Source of the DNA: an uncultured Pseudophaeobacter sp.
GTDB lineage: Bacteria; Pseudomonadota; Alphaproteobacteria; Rhodobacterales; Rhodobacteraceae
Direction: 5' to 3'
Length of the DNA: 64,000 nt
NCBI GenBank assembly: GCA_905479575.1
Contig: CAJQNB010000041.1
Location: 37,678-101,677 of the forward strand
Numbering within the stretch: position 1 is the stretch's first letter; every line of letters begins with the position of its first letter. Positions 43,669 to 52,931 of this stretch are shown here, one piece after another. The notes under the pieces were generated by a model that searched no databases, had not been told where the DNA came from, and saw only the letters and a program-made list of their open reading frames with translations. A program made the translations under genes and the position numbers.

Positions 43669-44570
43669 AAATTGTCATGCTTGCCCGAAATCCGAATCTC
43701 TATTCCCATAAACGCCTGGTTGAAGCCGCCGAGGCCCGCGGCCATGAAATTCGAATTGTCGACACCCTGCGGTGCTACATGAACATCGTGTCGCGGCGTC
43801 CCGAAATCTATTACAACGGCGAAAAGCTGACAGGCTATGACGCGGTAATCCCTCGGATTGGCGCATCCATTACCTTCTATGGCATGGCAGTGTTGCGGCA
43901 GTTTGAAATGATGGGTGTCTATCCATTGAACGAAAGCGTCGGCATCGGCCGCTCACGTGACAAGCTGCGCTCAATGCAGCTGTTGGCGCGCGATGGTATC
44001 GGCCTGCCGGCAACCACATTTGCCCATGATCCCAAACAAACCGAAGAAGTTCTGAAAGTGGCAGGCAGTGCGCCCTTGGTCATCAAACTGCTGGAAGGCA
44101 CCCAGGGCATGGGCGTGGTTTTGGCGGATACTGACCGCTCTGCCAAATCCGTGATCGAGGCCTTTCGGGCGACAAAAACAAATATCCTGGTACAGGAATT
44201 TATCAAAGAGGCCGGCGGCACCGATATCCGCGCGATTGTAATTGGCGGTAAGGTGGTGGCAGCGATGAAACGCAAAGGCGCCGAGGGCGAATTCCGCTCC
44301 AACCTTCATCTCGGGGGCACAGCTGAGGTGATCAAGCTGTCGCCTGCCGAACGTGCCACTGCGGTTGGCGCTGCCAAGTCGATGGGGTTGAATGCCTGTG
44401 GCGTTGATATGTTGCGCTCTGACAATGGGCCGCTGGTGATGGAAGTGAACTCCTCTCCCGGTCTGGAAGGTGTCGAAAAGGCAACCGGCCTTGATATCGC
44501 TGGCAAGATCATTGAGTTCATCGAGAAGAGCGCAAAGCCCGGTGCCACCAAGACAAAGGGCAAAGGCTAA
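43665..44570 (+). CDS. rimK: RimK-like ATP-grasp glutamate ligase
   Basis: A 301-residue ATP-grasp enzyme. [17 protein letters not shown] is the nucleotide loop; [17 protein letters not shown] and [13 protein letters not shown] carry the Mg-binding residues. RimK adds glutamate to the C-terminus of ribosomal protein S6 and makes poly-glutamate in E. coli. The real acceptor here is unknown. Overlaps protease gene upstream and shares one base with the M14 gene downstream (TAATG). Confidence 0.9.
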   Translation: MKIVMLARNPNLYSHKRLVEAAEARGHEIRIVDTLRCYMNIVSRRPEIYYNGEKLTGYDAVIPRIGASITFYGMAVLRQFEMMGVYPLNESVGIGRSRDKLRSMQLLARDGIGLPATTFAHDPKQTEEVLKVAGSAPLVIKLLEGTQGMGVVLADTDRSAKSVIEAFRATKTNILVQEFIKEAGGTDIRAIVIGGKVVAAMKRKGAEGEFRSNLHLGGTAEVIKLSPAERATAVGAAKSMGLNACGVDMLRSDNGPLVMEVNSSPGLEGVEKATGLDIAGKIIEFIEKSAKPGATKTKGKG

Positions 44571-45613
44571 TGCCCAAACGGCCTGCGTTCGAAATCGGCG
44601 GTGAAGTGGTGGCCGCGGGTAGCCGCCAGACCATTGATTTGCCGGTCAGTTCCTTGTCTGATCACACACCGGTCATGATGTCTGTGCATGTGATCCATGG
44701 GAAGCTAGACGGGCCCACGGTGTTTGTCAGCGCCGGTATCCATGGCGACGAAGTGATCGGCATCGAGATCGTGCGCCGCTTGCTCAAGTCCTCTGCTTTG
44801 CGTGGAATGCGCGGGACATTGATCGTGGTGCCAATTGTGAACTCATTTGGGTTTATCAATAAATCCCGCTACTTGCCCGACAGGCGGGATCTCAACCGAT
44901 CCTTTCCCGGCAGCGAAGGCGGCTCGCTTGCTGCGCGACTGGCCAATCAGTTTTTGACCCAGATTGTGTCGCGGGCGGATCTCGGTATTGATTTGCATTC
45001 AGCCGCCATCCACCGCACCAACTACCCGCAGGTGCGGGTGTCACCGGGTGAAACCGAGATCCGTAAGCTGGCGGATGCCTTTGGGGCGCCAATCATCATG
45101 GAATCGACAATCCGCGAAGGGTCTTTGCGGCAGGCGGCCCAAGATCTGGGAACACCTGTTTTGCTCTATGAAGCTGGCGAAGGCTTGCGCTTTGACGAGG
45201 TGTCTGTGCGCGCTGGGCAGGTCGGAATTTTGCGGGTCTTGAAATCGCTCAGCATGATTTCAGGGCGTGGCGTTGCTGCGTCCAAGGGGCAGCCGCAGTT
45301 TTGTACCGCCAGCAAATGGCTGCGCGCGCCGATGGGCGGATTGTTTCGCAGTCTGAAATCCGACGGTGAACTGGTCCACAAAGGGGATTTGCTCGGTGTT
45401 GTCTCTGATCCCTTTGGAGAACTGGAACGTGAGATCGAGGCACCTTTCAGCGGTATCATTGTCGGGCGCGCGGTCTTGCCGATTGTGAACGAAGGCGATG
45501 CGGTGTTCCATCTCGCACGGGTTCGGTCAGTAGAACAGGCCGAGGACGCGATGGATGAACATTCAACACAGCTGGCCGACGATCCAATGTTTGATGAGGG
45601 TGAAATCATCTGA
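44570..45613 (+). CDS. M14-type succinylglutamate desuccinylase/aspartoacylase-family protein
   Basis: A 347-residue zinc hydrolase. GIHGDEVIG supplies His58 and Glu61, IDLHSA supplies His143 as third ligand, and YEAGEG contains the likely catalytic Glu. The C-terminal part (about 240-330) is a beta-barrel typical of the family. Together with the RimB-like protease and RimK-like ligase it forms a three-gene operon that may add and remove amino acids or acyl groups on a peptide target. That role is inference. Confidence 0.88.
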   Translation: MPKRPAFEIGGEVVAAGSRQTIDLPVSSLSDHTPVMMSVHVIHGKLDGPTVFVSAGIHGDEVIGIEIVRRLLKSSALRGMRGTLIVVPIVNSFGFINKSRYLPDRRDLNRSFPGSEGGSLAARLANQFLTQIVSRADLGIDLHSAAIHRTNYPQVRVSPGETEIRKLADAFGAPIIMESTIREGSLRQAAQDLGTPVLLYEAGEGLRFDEVSVRAGQVGILRVLKSLSMISGRGVAASKGQPQFCTASKWLRAPMGGLFRSLKSDGELVHKGDLLGVVSDPFGELEREIEAPFSGIIVGRAVLPIVNEGDAVFHLARVRSVEQAEDAMDEHSTQLADDPMFDEGEII

Positions 45614-45744
45614 TCGCAGGGTGACCTTGCAACCCCAGCCTCGGCGAAGGTGCAGACAGACGCCCATATTGCCGTGCTCTGTGTCTATGTGGAAGCGCCG
45701 CTATAAACGTCGTGGTCGCGTCGAGATCACGTTTAGCAGGTATG

Positions 45745-45776
45745 AAAAAGGCGCCGCTGAAAGATCCTGCGGCGCC
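45745..45776 (-). terminator. Intrinsic terminator of glyA
   Basis: Perfect 8-bp stem GGCGCCGC (45,750-45,757) with GCGGCGCC (45,769-45,776), 11-base loop; on the reverse strand it is followed by CTTTTT. It is 26 bases past the glyA stop. Confidence 0.82.
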
Positions 45777-45802
45777 CCTGTCATTACGTTGCTTATCCGA
45801 CC

Positions 45803-47098
45803 TTAGAGGTTGGGGTAGAGCGGGAATTTGGCGCAAAGCGCAGAGACCTTGCCACGGACAGTGGCCTCGACCTCGGCATTGCCTTCTTCGCCATTGGCGG
45901 CCAGACCATCGACCACTTCGACGATCAACTGAGCAATCTCGCGGAATTCAGCCTCACCAAAACCGCGGGTGGTGCCCGCAGGGGTGCCTAGACGGATACC
46001 AGAGGTCACCATTGGCTTTTCCGGGTCAAAGGGGATGCCGTTTTTATTGGTGGTGATATGGGCGCGGCCCAGGGCCTTGTCGACGATGTTGCCGGTCACG
46101 CCTTTGGGGCGCAGATCGACCAGCATCACATGGGTGTCGGTGCCGCCGGTGACGATATCCAGCCCGCCTTTGATCAGCTCATCTGCCAGGGCGACCGCGT
46201 TGGCGCGAACCTGTTTCTGGTAGTCTTTGAACTCTGGACGCAGCGCTTCACCAAAGGCAACGGCCTTACCTGCGATCACATGCATCAATGGGCCACCCTG
46301 GATACCGGGGAAGATCGCCGAGTTGACCTTTTTGGCGATATCCGCGTCATTGGTGACGATCATGCCGCCGCGCGGGCCACGCAGAGTTTTATGGGTGGTG
46401 GTGGTTGCCACATGGGCATGCGGGAAGGGCGAGGGGTGCTCTCCGGCGGCAATCAGACCGGCGATATGGGCCATGTCGACCATGAAATAGGCGCCCACGG
46501 AATCGGCGATTTCGCGGAACTTGGCAAAGTCGATCTGACGTGGGATGGCAGAGCCGCCCGCAATGATCAGCTTGGGCTGATGCTCGGTTGCCAGCGCCTG
46601 GATCTGATCATAGTCGATCAGGTTGTCGCCTTCGCGCACACCATAGTGAATGGCGTTGAACCATTTTCCCGATTGGTTGGGGCGTGCGCCATGGGTCAGG
46701 TGACCACCAGCAGACAGATCCATGCCAAGGATGGTATCACCGGGCTGGATCAGCGCCTGGAACACACCCTGGTTGGCCTGCGAACCGGAATTGGGCTGCA
46801 CATTTGCAAACTCACAGCCAAACAGCTGCTTGGCGCGGTCAATGGCGAGGTTTTCCGCAACGTCGACGTGCTGGCAGCCGCCATAATAGCGGCGACCGGG
46901 GTAGCCTTCGGCGTATTTGTTGGTGAGCACAGAGCCCTGCGCTTCCATTACGGCAGCGGAAACGATGTTCTCGGAGGCAATCAGCTCGATTTCGTCGCGC
47001 TGGCGGTGCAGCTCGTCGGTGATTGAGCCAAAGAGTTCTGGGTCACGCTCAGAGAGGGATTGAGTGAAGAATCCGGGATCACGGGTGGTCGCTGTCAT
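45803..47098 (-). CDS. glyA: Serine hydroxymethyltransferase
   Basis: A 431-residue PLP enzyme that interconverts serine and glycine with tetrahydrofolate. [10 protein letters not shown] starts the fold, [15 protein letters not shown] is the substrate loop, and Lys237 in [14 protein letters not shown] binds PLP. Length matches bacterial SHMT. The ATG at 47,098 (MTATTRDPG) is preferred; frame open to 47,119. I saw no clear riboswitch in the 136 bases before the divergent region. Confidence 0.97.
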   Translation of the reverse strand: MTATTRDPGFFTQSLSERDPELFGSITDELHRQRDEIELIASENIVSAAVMEAQGSVLTNKYAEGYPGRRYYGGCQHVDVAENLAIDRAKQLFGCEFANVQPNSGSQANQGVFQALIQPGDTILGMDLSAGGHLTHGARPNQSGKWFNAIHYGVREGDNLIDYDQIQALATEHQPKLIIAGGSAIPRQIDFAKFREIADSVGAYFMVDMAHIAGLIAAGEHPSPFPHAHVATTTTHKTLRGPRGGMIVTNDADIAKKVNSAIFPGIQGGPLMHVIAGKAVAFGEALRPEFKDYQKQVRANAVALADELIKGGLDIVTGGTDTHVMLVDLRPKGVTGNIVDKALGRAHITTNKNGIPFDPEKPMVTSGIRLGTPAGTTRGFGEAEFREIAQLIVEVVDGLAANGEEGNAEVEATVRGKVSALCAKFPLYPNL

Positions 47099-47285
47099 GG
47101 TGGCTCCGCTAAGTAGCAAGTGGCAAGATTGGGTAATCTGAGAGATTTCCTATCGGAAACTTCACAGATCTTAAAGGCTGTAAAGCGGCAATAACGGAAC
47201 ATAGAGCGGCAACACTGGTCTTTGTGGCTCGGCTGTGCTTGTTTCGGAACAAAATGGCTCACTCCGGAAACAGGGTTTTGTGACA

Positions 47286-48041
47286 ATGAGAATCGCCTTC
47301 TTGGCCAGTGATGCCCCCGTGGCGCAAACGGCCTGTGACACCCTGGTCAAATTGCACGGCAATGCGCCGCCGGAAAATGCCGATGTGATTGTGGCGCTTG
47401 GCGGGGACGGCTTTATGCTGAAAACCCTGCACGAGGCGGTTGATCTGGCCTTGCCCGTCTATGGTATGAACCGGGGCACGGTTGGGTTTTTGATGAATGA
47501 ATACCATGAGGATGGTCTGCTTGCCCGGCTTGAGGCGGCAGAGGAAGAAATTATCAACCCATTGTCGATGACTGCGATGGACCGCGATGGGGCCGTCCAC
47601 AAGGCCTTGGCGATCAATGAGGTTTCCCTGTTGCGGGCGGGCCCGCAGGCGGCGCGGCTGAAGATATCGGTCGACGGGCGCCAAAGACTGGCAGAGCTGG
47701 TCTGTGACGGGGCGCTGGTCTCTACGCCGGCGGGATCCACCGCCTATAACTATTCCGCCCATGGGCCGATCCTGCCGATTGGATCGGATGTGCTGGCCTT
47801 GACAGCAATTGCGGCCTTTCGACCGCGTCGCTGGCAGGGGGCGTTGCTGCCCAGCGGTGCCAAAGTGCGCTTTGACGTGCTGGAAGCAGACAAGCGCCCG
47901 GTCATGGCAGATGCGGATTCGATCTCCTGCCCGGATATTCAGTGGGTCGAAATTCAGACCGAACCCAGCATCCGCCACAAAATTCTGTTTGACCCAGGCC
48001 ATGGCCTGGAGGAACGCCTCATCTCCGAGCAGTTCACCTGA
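47286..48041 (+). CDS. nadK: NAD kinase
   Basis: A 251-residue enzyme making NADP from NAD and ATP. ALGGDGFMLKTLH carries the GGDG motif (39-42); GMNRGTVGFLMN and the glycine-rich STPAGSTAYNYSAHGPI follow. Size fits the short alphaproteobacterial form. The ATG at 47,286 gives the family start MRIAFLASDAP; the frame is open from 47,235. Confidence 0.95.
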   Translation: MRIAFLASDAPVAQTACDTLVKLHGNAPPENADVIVALGGDGFMLKTLHEAVDLALPVYGMNRGTVGFLMNEYHEDGLLARLEAAEEEIINPLSMTAMDRDGAVHKALAINEVSLLRAGPQAARLKISVDGRQRLAELVCDGALVSTPAGSTAYNYSAHGPILPIGSDVLALTAIAAFRPRRWQGALLPSGAKVRFDVLEADKRPVMADADSISCPDIQWVEIQTEPSIRHKILFDPGHGLEERLISEQFT

Positions 48042-48501
48042 GACCGTCCTTTGGGAATTGTGAAAGGCAAGAAATTTCAAGCGAATAACTGTGACTTTTT
48101 TCCCAGCTGTAGAAATCTTGTGCGAAATGCGATCAGGTTATTGTGAAAAGGCTGGCCTGGTCCGCTTTGATTGGGGCATCCTGGCGGTACGGTAGCTGCA
48201 GTTTTGGCGTTGTGTGCATTCTGCTGAAGCTACCCCTTGTTTTCAGAGACGATTTTGGCCCTTGGCGAATGATCGTCCTGTGTGAGCTAGTTTTCATGGT
48301 ATGAAAGGTGCCGGGAATGGACTGATCCATTTCCCGGTTTCTTTTTGTGGCGTCTGGTCCGCAAGGCGTCCGGCGGCACTGCAGTTCGCTGGCAATATAC
48401 ACCCACAGACAGACAGGGAGCGGGCGGCTGATGCACCGCCCGCTCCCTTGGAGTTTGATGGCATGGCTCGGGTCAAAACACCTGCTGCGGCAGGGTTTGG
48501 T
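48042..48501. other. Long intergenic region with a terminator-like hairpin
   Basis: 460 bases between convergent nadK and amidase genes with no convincing gene. At 48,311-48,335 CCGGGAATGG pairs with CCATTTCCCGG (one bulge) and is followed by TTTCTTTTT on the forward strand. Its distance from nadK (270 bases) leaves room for a small RNA or a long 3' UTR. No promoter can be named with confidence. Confidence 0.45.
48311..48347 (+). terminator. Terminator-like hairpin with T run
   Basis: Ten pairs with one bulged base, a 6-base loop and TTTCTTTTT immediately after. It could end the nadK transcript or an unannotated small RNA starting in 48,050-48,300. Confidence 0.6.
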
Positions 48502-49932
48502 TTAGGCCATGAGATCCCAAAGGTGTGGACTGAACCTCCCAACGCGCTGTTCGATCGCAATGCAGGCGTCCACCGCCATGTCTTCGCGCCAGCGACGGGC
48601 GACGATCTGCACATTGATCGGCTGGGGACCGCTTGCCAGTGGTGCCAGTCGCGCAGGGACGCAGCCCGCAGGCAGGCCGAGATAATTCATTGCATAGGAA
48701 TAGACGGCGCAGCCCAGAACCTCATGCACGCCTTCCGCACCTTCAGTATCGCGGTCGGGTTTGAAAAACGGCTGCGGCAGAAACGGCGTGAGAACCAGAG
48801 GATAGTCCTGCATGAACAGGGACCATTCGCGTGCATAGTGGCTGCGCTTGGCCATCATCTGCAACAGCTCGGTACCGGCAAAGGGCGGGAACTCCTGGAA
48901 ATAGACCTCAAAGATCTGTCGCACGGTATCGGATCCGGCGGCGTCCACATCCTGCTTCATCATTGCGTAGACTTCGCCCATCAGCGCCCGATAGCCGGTG
49001 CGCCCGGCGTCAAAGGCATTAGGGGGCTCGACCTCTTCAACGACATACCCGGAATCTGTCAGCGCATCGCGCGCGGTCTCCAGCGCCAGATTGACCTCCG
49101 GGTGCAGGTCATAGCCAAAGGTGTTGCGGGTAAAGGCAACCTTGATCGGGCCGTCCAGAGGCGCGCCACGCCAGGGAAGGGGGGCATGAAACGGGTCGCG
49201 CGGATCTGGTGCAATCAGCGAAGGCATCGCCAGATGCAGATCCGCAGCCGAGCGGGTAATCAACCCCTGAACCGACATGGACTGCGCCAGCATGCCGCGT
49301 TCGGCCTTTTGGCTGGGGTTCCAGGCGGGCACACGTCCTAGACCTGGTTTAACCGTCACCGCACCATTGGCAGCCGCCGGAAACCGCAGCGAGCCGCCGA
49401 TATCGTTGCCATGGGCCAGGGCGCCGATGCCTGCCATCACTGCTGCACCCGCCCCCCCAGAAGAGCCGCCGGGGGAAATATGTCGTCCCCAGGGGTTATG
49501 GGTGCGGCCAAACAGCGGGTTGTCCGTATCGGCGCGAAAGGAGAACTCGGGTGTATTGGTTCGGCCAATCACCACGGCGCCGGCTTTTTCCAGATTCGCG
49601 ACCACGGGCGCATCCCCGGGGGCAATCAGGTCTTTCAAGGCTGTCACCCCGTTAGAGGTGGCATGGCCTTCCTGATCGACGTTGATCTTGATGGTGACAG
49701 GCAGCCCCTGAAGCGGCCCTGGCGCCGCACCGGCTTCGCGGGCTTTATCGAGTTCCCGGGCACGGGTCAGGGCCTCGGTGCTCAAGTCTTCGACCACCGC
49801 GTTCAGGCCGGGGTTCACCGCATTCATCCGGTCAATCGAGGCCTGCACCGCCGCTTCGGCGGAAACATCGCCAGCGCGGGTTCGGGTGGAAAGTTCGGTG
49901 GCGCTCAGGCGCCAAATATCATCTGTGTTCAT
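48502..49932 (-). CDS. Amidase (amidase-signature family)
   Basis: A 476-residue hydrolase of the GatA/fatty-acid-amide-hydrolase type. The Ser-cisSer-Lys triad is visible: Lys82 (VTIKIN), Ser157 in GGSSGG (155-160) and Ser181 in DIGGSLRFP. Substrate unknown; GatA is unlikely without gatB/gatC nearby. ATG at 49,932 (MNTDDIW) is preferred because GGAG sits nine bases upstream; ATG at 49,941 is too close to it. Faces nadK. Confidence 0.92.
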   Translation of the reverse strand: MNTDDIWRLSATELSTRTRAGDVSAEAAVQASIDRMNAVNPGLNAVVEDLSTEALTRARELDKAREAGAAPGPLQGLPVTIKINVDQEGHATSNGVTALKDLIAPGDAPVVANLEKAGAVVIGRTNTPEFSFRADTDNPLFGRTHNPWGRHISPGGSSGGAGAAVMAGIGALAHGNDIGGSLRFPAAANGAVTVKPGLGRVPAWNPSQKAERGMLAQSMSVQGLITRSAADLHLAMPSLIAPDPRDPFHAPLPWRGAPLDGPIKVAFTRNTFGYDLHPEVNLALETARDALTDSGYVVEEVEPPNAFDAGRTGYRALMGEVYAMMKQDVDAAGSDTVRQIFEVYFQEFPPFAGTELLQMMAKRSHYAREWSLFMQDYPLVLTPFLPQPFFKPDRDTEGAEGVHEVLGCAVYSYAMNYLGLPAGCVPARLAPLASGPQPINVQIVARRWREDMAVDACIAIEQRVGRFSPHLWDLMA

Positions 49933-50103
49933 TTTGCTCATCTCCTGCGCGGCAGGGTAGAGCTGTGGTTTGCGGTTGCAAGGGAAACCAGAGGTAAATT
50001 CTGTTTCCTTTTCTAGAATTTAGCTCATCGGACAAGAAACCGGCAGAGCTGTGCGTTATGTGGTCGAAAGGTTGGGCTGCCCTTCGACCACAAGGCTCAG
50101 CTG

Positions 50104-51996
50104 TTAGGCCTTTGCAAAGCCAAGGCCCTGAAGGGCGCCGGTGATTTCATCCAGAATTGCCGGGTCATCAATGGTGGCCGGCATCTTCCAGGGGGTGCCA
50201 TCGGCAATATTGACCATGGTGCCCCGCAGGATCTTGCCCGAGCGGGTCTTGGGCAACCGGTCGACCACAACGGCCAGTTTGAAGGCGGCCACAGGGCCGA
50301 TCTTTTCGCGCACCAGCTTGACCACTTCGGCCACAATTTCGCTGGGGTCGCGACCGACACCGGCATTGAGGCAGAGGAAGCCCAGTGGTGCCTGGCCCTT
50401 CAGCGGGTCAGCGACGCCAATCACTGCGCATTCCGCCACATCCGGGTGGCCTGCCAGCACCTCTTCCATGGCGCCTGTGGACAGACGGTGGCCGGCAACA
50501 TTGATCACATCATCCGTGCGCGCCATGATATAGAGATAGCCGTCCTCGTCCTTCATGCCCGCATCGCCCGTTTCGTAATACCCGGGGAAGGTGGTTAGAT
50601 AGCTTTTCTTAAAGCGCGCTTCGGCGTTCCACAGGGTTGGCAAGGTGCCAGGGGGGAGGGGCAGCTTGATGGCAATGGCCCCCAGCTCTCCGGCGGCAAC
50701 GGGATGGCCGCCTTCGTCCAGGATATCCACCTCATAGCCCGGCATCGGCACCGCAGGGGAGCCAAGTTTGGTGGGCAGTTCTTCAATGCCAAGCGGGTTG
50801 GCGGCAATCGACCAGCCGGTTTCGGTCTGCCACCAGTGGTCTACAATTGGCACATTCAGCTTTTCCTGCGCCCAGGTGATGGTATCAGGATCGGCGCGCT
50901 CGCCAGCCAGATAGACCTGGCCCAGGCAGCTGAGGTCGTATTTGCCGACAAATTCGCCCTTGGGGTCTTCGCGTTTTACCGCACGGAATGCGGTGGGGGC
51001 GGTGAAGAAGCTTTTGACCTTATGTTCCGAGATCACCCGCCAAAAGGTGCCCGCATCTGGCGTGCCGATGGGTTTGCCCTCAAAGACGATGGTGGTGTTA
51101 CCATGGATCAGCGGCGCGTAGCAGATATAGCTGTGTCCGACGACCCAGCCCACATCGGACGCCGCCCAAAACACATCGCCCGGATCAACGTTGTAGATGT
51201 TTTTCATCGACCAGTTCAGCGCCACCAATTGCCCGCCGGTGTGACGTATCACCCCCTTGGGCTGGCCAGTGGTGCCTGAGGTGTAGAGGATATAAGAAGG
51301 ATGATTGCCCTCCACTGGCAGACAGTCGGCCGGTTCCACACCATATTGAAAGCCGTGCCAGTTGACATCCCGGCCTTCGACGAGCTCGGCAACCTCTTGT
51401 TCTCGCTGCAAAATAACGCAGAAATCAGGCTTGTGCGAGGCGAGTTCGATGGCACCGTCCAGCAGGGGTTTATAATGCACCACCCGGCCAGGCTCCAACC
51501 CGCAGGAGGCGGCGATGATGGCCTTGGGGGTGGCGTCATCAATGCGCACCGCCAGCTCATTGGCGGCAAAGCCCCCAAAGACAACCGAATGCACCGCGCC
51601 AATACGGGCGCAGGCCAGCATGGCCTCCAGCGCCTCGGGGATCATCGGCATATAGATAATGACGCGATCACCCTTCTCGATGCCCTTGGCCCGCAGGGCG
51701 CCTGCCAGATTGGCCACGCGGTTGCGCAGCTCCACATAAGAGATTTCGCGCTTGGTGTGGGTGATGGGGCTGTCATAGATGATCGCTGTCTGCTCCCCTC
51801 TGCCGGCCTCTACATGGCGATCCACCGCATTGTAGCAGGTGTTGACGCGGGCATCCGCGAACCATTCATAGAGCCCCTCACCTTTGTCGGTCAGCGCTTT
51901 GGTTGGGGCCTCCACCCAATCAATTGCCTCGGCGGCCTGCATCCAAAAGGCTTCAGGATCGGCTTTCCAGTTGGCATATATCTCTTTGTAAGACAT
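50104..51996 (-). CDS. prpE: Propionyl-CoA synthetase
   Basis: A 630-residue acyl-CoA synthetase that activates propionate with ATP and CoA. YTSGTTGQPKG (238-248) is the phosphate loop, HWWQTETGW the A5 region, and Lys588 in KTRSGKILRG the acetylatable catalytic lysine. The sequence resembles PrpE more than Acs (for example the MSYKEIYANWKADPEAFW start). It supplies propionyl-CoA to PccAB encoded 47 kb away. Its upstream region has several TTTGCAAA-type sites shared with pccB. Confidence 0.94.
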   Translation of the reverse strand: MSYKEIYANWKADPEAFWMQAAEAIDWVEAPTKALTDKGEGLYEWFADARVNTCYNAVDRHVEAGRGEQTAIIYDSPITHTKREISYVELRNRVANLAGALRAKGIEKGDRVIIYMPMIPEALEAMLACARIGAVHSVVFGGFAANELAVRIDDATPKAIIAASCGLEPGRVVHYKPLLDGAIELASHKPDFCVILQREQEVAELVEGRDVNWHGFQYGVEPADCLPVEGNHPSYILYTSGTTGQPKGVIRHTGGQLVALNWSMKNIYNVDPGDVFWAASDVGWVVGHSYICYAPLIHGNTTIVFEGKPIGTPDAGTFWRVISEHKVKSFFTAPTAFRAVKREDPKGEFVGKYDLSCLGQVYLAGERADPDTITWAQEKLNVPIVDHWWQTETGWSIAANPLGIEELPTKLGSPAVPMPGYEVDILDEGGHPVAAGELGAIAIKLPLPPGTLPTLWNAEARFKKSYLTTFPGYYETGDAGMKDEDGYLYIMARTDDVINVAGHRLSTGAMEEVLAGHPDVAECAVIGVADPLKGQAPLGFLCLNAGVGRDPSEIVAEVVKLVREKIGPVAAFKLAVVVDRLPKTRSGKILRGTMVNIADGTPWKMPATIDDPAILDEITGALQGLGFAKA

Positions 51997-52095
51997 CGGC
52001 GTCCTCCACGCGTTTTGTTCTCAAACGAGTTATGCGTAAGCGTGGCTCTGGAGCAAGTAATCATCATAACCTTGCGTCACAGCGCCGCGCAAAAA

Positions 52096-52191
52096 TTTGC
52101 ACTATGGCCGCAAAGACCATGCAAATTTTTGCAAACCCAGCGGTATTGCGGACTTTCGGGCAGTTTTTAACAATTTTTGCAAATTTGCTAA
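52096..52191 (-). promoter_or_regulatory. Probable PccR/ScfR operator cluster upstream of prpE
   Basis: Several TTTGCAAA-like sites: TTTGCACT (52,096-52,103), CATGCAAA (52,118-52,125), perfect TTTGCAAA (52,128-52,135), and perfect TTTGCAAA directly followed by TTTGCTAA (52,176-52,191). TTTGCAAATTTGC (52,176-52,188) is identical to the pccB site. The outermost site lies only about 43 bases from the presumed prophage end at 52,234. Regulator identity is inferred from Rhodobacter PccR. Confidence 0.68.
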
Positions 52192-52233
52192 CCTGGCCTA
52201 GCTAAGAATGTGAGGCTCGATTAGGGCGCTACG

Positions 52234-52417
52234 TGTAGCGGGACACTTCGCGTTGTATGTAGCGGGACACTTCGCGTTGCAGTACGGGACACTTCCCGTT
52301 GCAGCAAACTAATTTGGCGAATTCCCTGTTTTCTAACCCCAAATCGAGCCTTTGACCAGCCCATAGCCGCGCGGCTGGTTTGAGGCGGCGAGGGAGGTTT
52401 GGGACACTTCCCGTTTC
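52234..52417. repeat. Direct repeats TGTAGCGGGACACTTC..., probable transposable-phage end
   Basis: TGTAGCGGGACACTTCGCG starts at 52,234 and again at 52,258 (both continuing with TTG, spacing 24). CGGGACACTTCCCGTTG follows at 52,285-52,301 and GGGACACTTCCCGTTTC at 52,401-52,417. The first copy starting in TGT next to host DNA, and phage genes on the other side, fit transposase-binding repeats at the end of a Mu/B3-like prophage. An IS21-type end, which also starts TGT with internal repeats, is the alternative. Confidence 0.55.
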
Positions 52418-52471
52418 AAACTCCAAAAATCCGCCGCCCAAACCGTTTAAATCATCGGGCGGCGGAGGTCT

Positions 52472-52699
52472 TTAAAGGGTGTTTAAAGGCTTTTGAAGGT
52501 GCTCGGCTTCCAGCTCATCAGAGGTATCTTTCAAGGCCTCCCAGCATTCGGGTTTGAGTGCTGCCCTCAGAACGGCATCGACTTCCGGTAGGAACGAGCA
52601 CCACATGGGCGCCCCCTCCATTGTTATGTTTGGTTCAAGGCCTTCTAACTTACACAGAGCGCGGGCGGCGCGCTCCCGGACGGGTTTCAATTTGCGCAT
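52472..52699 (-). CDS. Small hypothetical protein near the prophage end
   Basis: A 75-residue soluble protein with a basic N-terminus (MRKLKPVRERAARALCKLEG) and acidic C-terminus. AAGGA lies nine bases before the ATG. Similar small proteins occur at phage ends, but no family is recognised. It is divergent from the reverse transcriptase gene, so the region between could hold both promoters. Confidence 0.55.
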   Translation of the reverse strand: MRKLKPVRERAARALCKLEGLEPNITMEGAPMWCSFLPEVDAVLRAALKPECWEALKDTSDELEAEHLQKPLNTL

Positions 52700-52931
52700 G
52701 GCTTGGATTCCTTGCTGGATGTCACCGCTACAGATAGCATCTCAACCTCGATTGGCGCTAGCGCCTGCTCCCAGCCCGAAGGAGCCCCCAGGCACACCAA
52801 GTTCGACTTATTCGATTGCATTCATAATGTGGAACCCTACACTTATAAATCGATTTGCCGATTTGAATAAGCAACCTAAAAGTGGTTCGCCGCGCCACCT
52901 TAAACACCACAAAAGGGGGGCACAAACCTTT
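52700..52931. other. Leader region of the reverse transcriptase gene
   Basis: 232 AT-richer bases between the small reverse gene and the most likely RT start. The RT frame is open through it, but the translation is not conserved-looking. Some defence RTs use a structured non-coding RNA encoded next to the gene; no stable long hairpin is obvious by eye here. Confidence 0.4.

Noticed and set aside
46058..47026. 322-codon frame opposite glyA
   Set aside because: Antisense shadow; glyA is complete on the other strand.
47099..47285. Riboswitch upstream of glyA or nadK
   Set aside because: No recognisable glycine, SAM or THF aptamer core could be found by eye.
48301..49341. 346-codon forward frame through the amidase gene
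   Set aside because: Begins at a terminator hairpin and is antisense to the amidase triad.
52229..52441. 70-codon reverse frame with QREVSRY repeats
   Set aside because: The repeats in the peptide just reflect the DNA repeats at the phage end; no support as a protein.
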